A DNA stretch of 50,814 nucleotides from an uncultured Pelagibacteraceae bacterium (GTDB taxonomy: Bacteria > Pseudomonadota > Alphaproteobacteria > Pelagibacterales > Pelagibacteraceae). The DNA is taken from NCBI GenBank assembly GCA_902535625.1, contig CACAUA010000006.1, forward strand, positions 1-50,814, in the 5' to 3' direction. Below the pieces are notes generated by a model. It saw only the letters and a program-made list of their open reading frames with translations, was not told the DNA's origin and ran no database searches. Both the position numbers and the translations under genes were made by a program. This document shows, in pieces, positions 44,903-50,814 of the stretch (positions within the stretch are counted from its first letter, which is position 1; the number at the start of each line of letters is the position of its first letter).

Positions 44903-46174
44903 TTATAATTTAAAAGGTATATATAATGCTAGGTCAGGGAATAAGTAAATAACAAATACTGTAAATAACATTATAATGACAAAAGGTATCACACCTTTAG
45001 CTATTTCTGACATTTTTGCTTTACCAATTGCTTGGAGAACATAAATATTTAGTCCAACAGGTGGTGTAATTAATGCACACTCAATCATTAGTGTAAAAAT
45101 TATTCCAAACCAAATTAAATCAATATTCATTGCAGCGATTGAAATCGAAAATATAGGCATCATGATTAAAATTAATGAAAGAGTTTCCATTATAAATCCC
45201 AAGATTAACAAAGTAATACAAACAACTAGTATAAATAAACCAGTCTCATTAATATTAGTAACTATGAAAGATGATAAATCTTGAGGAATTCTATAAAGAG
45301 AAATTGCTTTACCAAAAACTTTAGCTCCTGCAATAATTATAAATATAGTAACTGTAGTTTTCATTGTCTCCAAACCAGCTTCGATAAAACCTTTAAAATC
45401 TAATCTTTTTTTAGCCACAACATAGATAAATGATATTAAAAAACCAATACCACCTGCTTCTGTTGGTGTATAAATTCCAGCATAAATTCCACCTAGCATG
45501 ATGAAGGCCATTAATAATATTGGCAAACCTCTTTTTGTGTATTTAATTTTTTCTTCCAAAGTACTGGATACATTTTGAACTTCTTTATTAAAAAATTTCA
45601 CGTAAAAAACTGAAAAGATAATAAAAAATAATGCTAAAACTATTCCTGGCCCAATTCCTGCAAGAAACATACTTAGTACAGACTCTTCAACAACAAATGC
45701 ATAAACAATCATTGGAATTGATGGAGGAATTAAAATCCCTAAAGTTCCACCCGCTGCCAAAATACCTAAAGTAAAGTTTCTGTGATAACCTCTATTAATC
45801 ATTGCAGGAAATGCTACAGTTGAGATTGTTGCTGCAGTTGCCACTGATGATCCAGATATAGCAGCAAAAATACTGCAAGAAACTATAGTTGCTATAGCTA
45901 AGCCGCCTGGAAAGTTTCCAACCCAGCTTTGAGCAAAATTAAAAAGATCTTCTCCAACACCTGCTTTTAACAGTATATTAGACATCATCAAAAACATCGG
46001 AACCGCTAATAAAATAAAGTTATCTGCCACACTGTAAAAAGTTTGTGGGATCATTAAAGGAGAAATATCTCCAAATAACATTAAACCCAATCCTATAGAA
46101 CCTAAACCAAATGCTATTGGCACTCCTAAAAAAAGCACAAAAAATAACAAAAATAAGATTATTGCTACTGTCAT
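44903..46174 (-). CDS. dctM: TRAP transporter large permease
   Basis: A full-length 423-residue TRAP large subunit. The motif GSSVATAATISTVAFPAMINRGYHRNFTLG (in parts) and GTLGILIPPSIPMIVYA in the first half, and GGIYAGIYTPTEAGGIGF in the second half, are diagnostic. It uses the sodium gradient to import an acid captured by the binding protein, with dctQ. The start overlaps the end of dctQ by four bases. Confidence 0.95.
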   Translation of the reverse strand: MTVAIILFLLFFVLFLGVPIAFGLGSIGLGLMLFGDISPLMIPQTFYSVADNFILLAVPMFLMMSNILLKAGVGEDLFNFAQSWVGNFPGGLAIATIVSCSIFAAISGSSVATAATISTVAFPAMINRGYHRNFTLGILAAGGTLGILIPPSIPMIVYAFVVEESVLSMFLAGIGPGIVLALFFIIFSVFYVKFFNKEVQNVSSTLEEKIKYTKRGLPILLMAFIMLGGIYAGIYTPTEAGGIGFLISFIYVVAKKRLDFKGFIEAGLETMKTTVTIFIIIAGAKVFGKAISLYRIPQDLSSFIVTNINETGLFILVVCITLLILGFIMETLSLILIMMPIFSISIAAMNIDLIWFGIIFTLMIECALITPPVGLNIYVLQAIGKAKMSEIAKGVIPFVIIMLFTVFVIYLFPDLALYIPFKL

Positions 46175-46647
46175 TTAATTATATCTTTGATGTATTTAGG
46201 TACTTCGAAAAGCACTCTTAATACCAAAAATGCAAAACATAATGGTATCGCAAATTCTGTAAGAAAGGATGGAACATCTAAAATTGTAGAGCTTGTTCTT
46301 CCAACTTTAAGAGAGTCGTAAGCAATTAACCATCCATAATAAAGTACAAATCCACTAAAAATTAAAATGAATATTGCACTTATTAAATCTAATATCTTTT
46401 TTCCTTTATCTCCTACTTTGTCATATATAACTGTTATTCTGATAAAATCATTTTTATGAAAAGTATAAGTTAAAGCTAAATAAGTAGCCCAAATTTGTAA
46501 AAATCGAGAAATTTCGTTTACCCAAATAGTAGGTGAATTAAATATGTATCTCATGATAACTTCATAAGAAACTATAAAGCCTATCATAATAAATAACGCT
46601 GAAGCCAAATAGCCAGAGTATTTTACAATTTTGTCGTAGGTATTCAT
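46171..46647 (-). CDS. dctQ: TRAP transporter small permease
   Basis: About 158 residues and four hydrophobic helices. FNSPTIWVNEISRFLQIWATYLAL is the conserved DctQ motif. An in-frame GTG at 46662 would place the start inside a perfect hairpin and add only RGFQ, so the ATG at 46647 is taken. The hairpin covers the region where the ribosome site should be, so its folding could control dctQ output. Confidence 0.91.
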   Translation of the reverse strand: MNTYDKIVKYSGYLASALFIMIGFIVSYEVIMRYIFNSPTIWVNEISRFLQIWATYLALTYTFHKNDFIRITVIYDKVGDKGKKILDLISAIFILIFSGFVLYYGWLIAYDSLKVGRTSSTILDVPSFLTEFAIPLCFAFLVLRVLFEVPKYIKDIIK

Positions 46648-46653
46648 TTGAAA

Positions 46654-46675
46654 ACCCCGCACTTAAGTGCGGGGT
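46654..46675 (-). terminator. GC-rich palindrome between dctP and dctQ
   Basis: ACCCCGCACTT / AAGTGCGGGGT is a perfect 22-base palindrome, the most GC-rich structure noticed in the window. On the minus strand it is followed by only TTT and then CAA, so termination would be weak. It is 11 bases after the dctP stop and 6 bases before the dctQ ATG, so it also covers the dctQ ribosome-binding zone. Confidence 0.85.
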
Positions 46676-46686
46676 ATTTATACGAT

Positions 46687-47676
46687 TTAAAGTTTGTTTG
46701 CAGCTTTTACAAGTTGATCACCAACTCCACCAGCTCCACCTGTTCTAGAAATGTAATCATCAATAACAGATGACGATGCTTTTTTAAGAGCAGAAACTTC
46801 AGAACTACTTAGGTTTACAATGTTCATTCCATTTGCTTTTGCTTCTTTGTAAGCGCCAGCCTCGATGTTAGCCATGTCATCTCTAACAGCTTTTTCAGCT
46901 ACTTTTGATGCTTCAGCTATAGCGTCTCTTTGTTTTTGAGTTAATGAGCTTAGCCATTTATCATTAGCAACAACAACGAATTCGATATCGCCATGATTTG
47001 TAACTGTTAAAGTATCCATTACTTGATATAATTTTCTAGATTTTACACCAGATACACCAGTCATACCTGCATCAACTGTATTTCTTTGGTAAGCTAAATA
47101 TTGCTCAGATCCAGATATTAATGCTGGTTTACCACCTAAAGAACTCACAAAAGCTCCAAGTGTTTTTCCAAATACTCTAATTTTTTTATCTTTAAAGTCA
47201 GCCGGAGTTTTCATCGGACTACCATTAGATAACATTATTGCTGATCCATAAGCTTGATAATAAAGTGGAACTGCTCCAGTCTTTGCTATTGCAGGATCAA
47301 GGATAGCTCTTATCTCAGATCCAGCTTGAGTTGCTTTTCTTACTTTTTGTTCTGAGTCAAATAAGAATGGAAGATAGAAAACATCAACTTCAGGATTAGT
47401 TCCTGCAAATCTTGTTATAGATGCAACACCAGCTTCGATCGCTCCTGAACCTACAGCTTGCGGAACCTCTTTATCTTTGTAAAGTTGTGCGGAGTCGTAA
47501 ATCTCTACTTTAATGTCTGATCTTGATTCTAATTCTTTTTTAAATACCAAAAGATTCTGACCTAAGTGAGCCTTTAATGGTAATTGAAGTGTAATTCTCA
47601 TTTTTGTTTCCGCCAAACTTGCACTGGCAAAAGAAACGAAAATTAGAGAAAATATTATTCTTTTAAAGATTTTCAT
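46687..47676 (-). CDS. dctP: TRAP transporter periplasmic binding protein
   Basis: A 329-residue DctP-type receptor. The signal peptide ends SASLA before Glu23. The mature part has EIYDSAQLYKDKEVPQAVGSG, FYLPFLFDSEQKVRKA, and KKIRVFGKTLGAFVSSLG with the carboxylate-binding Arg, then NTVDAGMTGVSG. It delivers an organic acid to dctQM. An AGAGGGAAA ribosome site precedes it. The adjoining lyase and hydroxyacid dehydrogenase suggest a hydroxy- or branched-chain acid ligand. Confidence 0.94.
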   Translation of the reverse strand: MKIFKRIIFSLIFVSFASASLAETKMRITLQLPLKAHLGQNLLVFKKELESRSDIKVEIYDSAQLYKDKEVPQAVGSGAIEAGVASITRFAGTNPEVDVFYLPFLFDSEQKVRKATQAGSEIRAILDPAIAKTGAVPLYYQAYGSAIMLSNGSPMKTPADFKDKKIRVFGKTLGAFVSSLGGKPALISGSEQYLAYQRNTVDAGMTGVSGVKSRKLYQVMDTLTVTNHGDIEFVVVANDKWLSSLTQKQRDAIAEASKVAEKAVRDDMANIEAGAYKEAKANGMNIVNLSSSEVSALKKASSSVIDDYISRTGGAGGVGDQLVKAANKL

Positions 47677-47711
47677 GTTATTTCCCTCTTTTTTGTTAAA
47701 TGAGACTATTT

Positions 47712-47721
47712 AAGTCGACTT
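47712..47721. promoter_or_regulatory. Palindrome in the dctP / DMT divergent region
   Basis: AAGTCGACTT is a perfect 10-base palindrome with a central CG, about midway in the 75-base gap between outward-facing dctP and a DMT exporter. It is a candidate operator for a dimeric repressor; no second copy was found. Confidence 0.3.
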
Positions 47722-47751
47722 TAAAATTAAATACAATATTAATAATCATCA

Positions 47752-48651
47752 ATGAATTGGATAATTGTAGCTATTTCTGGGGCTTTTTTTCAAAATCTTA
47801 GATCAACTTTACAGAAAAAACTTAATCAAAAAGTATCTACTATTGCATCAACTTATGTAAGATTTGCTTTTGCGTTACCATTTGGGACTATTTTATTTTT
47901 TTTGTATTTCCAAGATTTAAATGTAATTCCTGAAATCCTAAGTCAAAAAAAATTTATATTTAACGTATTATTAGGTTCAATTTTCCAAATAATTTTTACA
48001 TTTGTTTTACTCTATTTATTTAGATTTGCTAATTTTGTAGTTGGAACTTCATTGAGCAAAACTGAAGTTATTCAGGTTGCGATTTTTGAATATTTGATAA
48101 TAGGGGACAAATTAAATAAATTTGGAATAACAGGAATTATTGTATCTACAATTGGAGTAATTATATTATCGATTAAAGATTTAAGTTTATTTCTAAAAAA
48201 CTTATTTTCAAAAACAACTTTAATTGGTTTATCCGCAGGACTATTCTTAGGTTTAAGCGTTGTATATTTTAGAGCAGCAGCATTAACATTGGAAAATTTT
48301 AGTAATAACTTTGAAAAAGCTATAGCAACACTATTTTTTGGTCTAGTTATACAAACAACATTAGTTACTATTTATTTAATTATATTTGAAAAGTCGCAGT
48401 TTAAAAAATTATATGAGAACAAGTATGAATGTTTGACAGCAGGGTTAGCTGGATTTCTTGCAACATTATCTTGGTTTTATGCTTTTACGTTAATACAGTC
48501 TTCATTTGTTAGAGCTATCGGCCAAATAGAATTATTATTTAGTTATGTGTCTTCAAAGTATATGTTTAAAGAAAAAGTCAAAATTACAGAAATTTTAGGG
48601 ATAATTATATTTGTAGTAGGTGTACTAATTTTACTACTTAATAAAAGCTAA
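47752..48651 (+). CDS. DMT (EamA) family transporter
   Basis: A 299-residue membrane protein with duplicated EamA domains and about ten hydrophobic segments. It opens NWIIVAISGAFFQNLRSTLQKKLNQ; the TSLSKTEVIQVAIFEYLIIGDKL stretch closes the first repeat, and GQIELLFSYVSSKYMFKEKV the second, each with the usual pre-final-helix Glu/Lys motif. The substrate is unknown. Its 3' end overlaps the convergent SMR gene by four bases. Confidence 0.87.
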   Translation: MNWIIVAISGAFFQNLRSTLQKKLNQKVSTIASTYVRFAFALPFGTILFFLYFQDLNVIPEILSQKKFIFNVLLGSIFQIIFTFVLLYLFRFANFVVGTSLSKTEVIQVAIFEYLIIGDKLNKFGITGIIVSTIGVIILSIKDLSLFLKNLFSKTTLIGLSAGLFLGLSVVYFRAAALTLENFSNNFEKAIATLFFGLVIQTTLVTIYLIIFEKSQFKKLYENKYECLTAGLAGFLATLSWFYAFTLIQSSFVRAIGQIELLFSYVSSKYMFKEKVKITEILGIIIFVVGVLILLLNKS

Positions 48652-48983
48652 TTAATTCTTCCAAGATAATTAACCATTACGACACCAATAATAATTAAAA
48701 AAATCCCAATTAACCCATACATATTTGGTATCTGGTTATATTTAATCATCCCGAAGACTAAAATAGCAGCCACTGTTATCCCACTATAAGTGGCATAAGT
48801 AAAACCTACTGGTATCATAGACATTGCTTTTGCAAGTCCATACATAGTTATACACATAAAAGCTATTGATAATATTGTTGGAGTTAATTTTGAAAATCCA
48901 TCTGAAATTTTAGCAAAACTATTTGCAGCAATTCCTGTTGATATAGCTAATACCAAATAAATATAACCAGATATTGGTTTCAT
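48648..48983 (-). CDS. SMR family protein, subunit 2 of a pair, lacking the essential Glu
   Basis: A 111-residue protein with four hydrophobic helices, the small multidrug resistance fold. Compared from memory with EmrE, YIYL and the KISDGFSKL ending of helix 1 align well, as do IPVGFTYATYSG and the closing GVVMVNYLGRIN. The membrane Glu14 that EmrE uses for proton and drug binding is replaced by Gly (STGIAANSFAK), and Trp63 by Tyr. It overlaps its partner by four bases, so the two are probably made together as a heterodimer. Transport, if any, must use another mechanism or substrate. Confidence 0.85.
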   Translation of the reverse strand: MKPISGYIYLVLAISTGIAANSFAKISDGFSKLTPTILSIAFMCITMYGLAKAMSMIPVGFTYATYSGITVAAILVFGMIKYNQIPNMYGLIGIFLIIIGVVMVNYLGRIN

Positions 48984-49315
48984 TTATTTGTTCCTAATAA
49001 GTTAACTATTAAGACACCCGATATAATTAAAATCAATCCAATTATTGTATAAAAATTTGGTACTTGATTAAATTTTATAACACCAACAGCAGCTGTTGCA
49101 ATTATACATAAGCCTGCAAAAGAGGCATATGTTATTCCAACTGGTATACTTTTCATAACTAAAGACAAAGTATACATGCATCCAACAATTGTTACTGCTG
49201 TGATTATACTAGGTATTAATAATGTAAAACCTTGAGCACTTTTAGCAAAACTGTTAGATGCTGTTCCAAGAATTACTGCGATTAATAAAATTATATAAGC
49301 AGTTATATTATTCAT
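48980..49315 (-). CDS. SMR family protein, subunit 1 of a pair, lacking the essential Glu
   Basis: A 111-residue SMR protein, the same length as its partner. The ATG at 49315 (NNITAYIILL) is chosen; a longer reading from 49372 adds a hydrophilic stretch copied from another frame of the gene before it. Helix 1 reads VILGTASNSFAKSAQGF: the essential Glu is again Gly and the NSFAK run is shared with the partner. MKSIPVGITYASFAGL corresponds to EmrE's loop and helix 3, where the usual Trp is also missing. Starts 8 bases inside the HCCA isomerase-like gene. Confidence 0.83.
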   Translation of the reverse strand: MNNITAYIILLIAVILGTASNSFAKSAQGFTLLIPSIITAVTIVGCMYTLSLVMKSIPVGITYASFAGLCIIATAAVGVIKFNQVPNFYTIIGLILIISGVLIVNLLGTNK

Positions 49316-49904
49316 TTGCCTTCGACCATTTGATTGCATCTTCCATTCTATCATCTCCCCAGAATATTTCATTTTTTACAACAAATGACGGACTTCCAAA
49401 TATTTTATTTTTTCTAGCTTTTTCTGTATTTGATAAATAAATATTATTTATTTCCTCAGAGCTTGCCTCTGAAACAATCTTTTCTTTATCTAAGCTTAGT
49501 TTTTTGCAGATTTCACTCAAGTTGGGTTCAACAGCAGGCTCTTTTCCTTCTTGAAACCATCGTTTATAGGTAAGCTGAATGTAATCTACACCCCAATTAT
49601 TTTTTAAACCTAATATTGCAATTTTATTAGCTAAATCAAATTCTGTTAAAGGGTAAGGAACTGGTGTTTTGGCAAAAAATCCATAATTTTTTGCTCGTCT
49701 TTCTATGTCTCTCCACATGTAATCTACTTTATTTTTTTTTTCTTTAGGAAAGGGAACATTGTTCATTTCTTTCATTATTGCTCTCACACTAAAAGGAGTC
49801 CAATTAAACTTAATTTGATGTTGTTTTTCTGCTTCTAGTGCTCGAGTAACCGAAAGATAAGTATAAGTACTTCCAATAGAAAAATAAAAATCTATAATGT
49901 TCAC
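49308..49904 (-). CDS. 2-Hydroxychromene-2-carboxylate isomerase/DsbA-fold protein
   Basis: A 198-residue thioredoxin/kappa-GST-like protein. IIDFYFSIGSTYTYLSVTRAL is the family opening; the active-site Ser replaces the CxxC of DsbA. FNWTPFSVRAIM, ALKNNWGVDYIQ-like helix and IFGSPSFVVKNEIFWGDDRMEDAIKW (cis-Pro loop) complete the pattern. It may isomerise an aromatic breakdown product or act as a glutathione transferase; no aromatic genes lie nearby. Stop/start touches the NTF2-like gene with no spacer. Confidence 0.87.
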   Translation of the reverse strand: MNIIDFYFSIGSTYTYLSVTRALEAEKQHQIKFNWTPFSVRAIMKEMNNVPFPKEKKNKVDYMWRDIERRAKNYGFFAKTPVPYPLTEFDLANKIAILGLKNNWGVDYIQLTYKRWFQEGKEPAVEPNLSEICKKLSLDKEKIVSEASSEEINNIYLSNTEKARKNKIFGSPSFVVKNEIFWGDDRMEDAIKWSKANE

Positions 49905-50225
49905 TTATTTTGACATTGGCGTTGCGCCAGTTTCTAAACTAATCATTTTGCCATCTTTGTATTTGTAGACTGCCATAACTGCTTCTACATTACCATCATC
50001 AAATGTTACGAACGCATGGTGAACACCAACTTCATCATTTTCATAAACAATTCTTGTTTTATCTTGCTTGATATCACCACTCATTGCCCATTTGATAACA
50101 TCACCTTTAGTTAAAACACTCCCTGATTTATGCATTGTGAATTTAAAATCATCATGCAAAAGTTCGTTCATTGCTGCTTCATCTTTATTTTTAATTGCAG
50201 CACTGTATTTTTCTAATATTGACAT
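49905..50225 (-). CDS. NTF2/SnoaL-like small protein
   Basis: A 106-residue protein with an N-terminal helix (LEKYSAAIKNKDEAAMNELLHDDFKF) and then beta-strands, the SnoaL/NTF2-like cone fold. Such proteins are isomerases, hydratases or simple binding proteins. No catalytic residue can be assigned. Its upstream AGGAGAAAA ribosome site is clear. Co-directional with the neighbouring small genes. Confidence 0.75.
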   Translation of the reverse strand: MSILEKYSAAIKNKDEAAMNELLHDDFKFTMHKSGSVLTKGDVIKWAMSGDIKQDKTRIVYENDEVGVHHAFVTFDDGNVEAVMAVYKYKDGKMISLETGATPMSK

Positions 50226-50236
50226 TTTTTTCTCCT

Positions 50237-50527
50237 TTATGCTCCTTTAATTATTAATGTATTTGATACTGTATTATCTAATCTAATTTGTCTGATAGGT
50301 TTATATATTTCTGAATTGTACCACTCAAAAACTTTTTCATAAGATGGGAATTTAATTACAACAGTTCTTGGATATTTCCACTCACCTTCAATGACTTCAT
50401 TTTCGCCACCTCTTATTATGTATTCGCCGCCAAACATTTGAGCAGTTGGAGGAGCTTTTTCCAAATACTCTTTGTAATTTTCAGGATTTAACACATTAAT
50501 ATTTAATATGATATATCCTGAAGGCAT
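50237..50527 (-). CDS. DUF1330 family protein
   Basis: A 96-residue protein with the ferredoxin-like dimeric alpha-beta barrel. GYIILNINVLNPENYKEYLEKAPPTAQMFGG-type start (read in parts), GGEYIIRGG and VVIKFPSYEKVFEWYNSEIYKPIRQIR match DUF1330. Function unknown; the family is often found beside small oxidoreductases. It lies 11 bases ahead of the NTF2-like gene. Confidence 0.85.
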   Translation of the reverse strand: MPSGYIILNINVLNPENYKEYLEKAPPTAQMFGGEYIIRGGENEVIEGEWKYPRTVVIKFPSYEKVFEWYNSEIYKPIRQIRLDNTVSNTLIIKGA

Positions 50528-50550
50528 TACAAACCTTATTACAAAAATTA

Positions 50551-50799
50551 TTACATATCTACTTTATTTAATTCGTAGACACTATAACTTTCCATAACTT
50601 CTTTCATAACTGGACCTGATACTGGGTTACTTCCATCTATAAAAGCTTTAAGGGCAGCTTTATCGGTCACAAAAATTTTAAACATTACTGTTTTTTTGTC
50701 AGGTGCAACTGTTCCAATTGTTTTTGATACATTTGCAACTTTCGATCTTTCTGCCATACCAGCATCTGATTGCATAAAGCCCATAAATTTTTCTAACAT
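50551..50799 (-). CDS. Hypothetical small protein
   Basis: An 82-residue soluble protein that I do not recognise. It has a Met-rich start (LEKFMGFMQSDAGMAERSKV), then beta-strand-like TVMFKIFVTDKAALKAFIDG and a final VYELNKVDM. Its size and alternation suggest another alpha-beta barrel like the DUF1330 neighbour. The start is 15 bases from the window end; it is in the same orientation as the next three genes. Confidence 0.65.
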   Translation of the reverse strand: MLEKFMGFMQSDAGMAERSKVANVSKTIGTVAPDKKTVMFKIFVTDKAALKAFIDGSNPVSGPVMKEVMESYSVYELNKVDM

Positions 50800-50814
50800 A
50801 CCTTCTTTTAAATG

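Noticed and set aside
1..50814. CRISPR arrays, prophage, transposons or integrons
   Set aside because: No spaced direct repeats, no transposase or integrase sequence, and no tRNA-linked attachment site were seen. Composition looks even throughout.

Overview
The window is very AT-rich (roughly 70% A+T by eye), packed almost without spacers, and dominated by solute-binding-protein transporters (two sugar ABC systems, one TTT, one oligopeptide-type ABC, one TRAP). Neighbouring genes abut or overlap by a few bases, with no intergenic stretch over about 110 bases. This is the style of a streamlined marine alphaproteobacterium of the SAR11/Pelagibacter type. That is inference: no rRNA or other marker gene is present. 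I saw no tRNA, rRNA, insertion sequence, integrase, CRISPR array, or recognisable transcription factor.

Layout. 1-2110: tail of a DMT exporter, a homocysteine S-methyltransferase-like gene and another DMT exporter. 2134-7287 (minus): sugar ABC transporter with two Gfo/Idh/MocA dehydrogenases, one a clear IolG. 7314-8216: IolE. 8217-11936 (minus): aldehyde dehydrogenase, HpcH/HpaI aldolase, 2-hydroxyacid dehydrogenase and a pilin-like protein. 11989-20296 (plus): IolD, a frameshifted Gfo/Idh/MocA gene, a 2-hydroxyacid dehydrogenase, a second sugar ABC transporter, an RbsD/FucU protein and a ribokinase. 20297-22465 (minus): an enolase-superfamily sugar-acid dehydratase and a PdxA2-type dehydrogenase. 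22535-29933 (plus): TctCBA, SDR, aldo/keto reductase, ROK kinase, beta-hydroxyacid dehydrogenase and FAH-family hydrolase. 29968-33947 (plus): PEP carboxylase, CcdA, flavin reductase. 33937-36653: TauD/GBBH-like dioxygenase, HisN-like phosphatase, glutamine amidotransferase. 36715-42876 (plus): oligopeptide-type ABC operon with an AhpD-like and a DUF924 protein. 42877-47676 (minus): hydroxyisobutyrate-type dehydrogenase, DUF2798, ICL/PEP-mutase enzyme and a TRAP transporter. 47752-50799: a DMT exporter, a paired SMR system and small enzymes.

How it works together. The left half looks like inositol or related cyclitol use: IolG, IolE and IolD give the first three steps, flanked by two sugar ABC importers in opposite orientations, but iolB, iolC, iolJ and iolA are not here. 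The centre looks like aldonic (deoxy)sugar-acid use: TTT uptake, dehydratase, SDR and FAH hydrolase match the diketo-hydrolase route known for L-rhamnonate and L-fuconate.

The strongest unexpected signals are: (1) all five binding-protein genes are followed by a perfect stem-loop, one of them a full terminator lying inside the first codons of tctB; (2) a Gfo/Idh/MocA gene split exactly at an A-AAA-AAT slippery heptamer, where a -1 shift restores the family sequence; (3) a pair of 111-residue SMR proteins that both have Gly where the family's essential membrane Glu should be.
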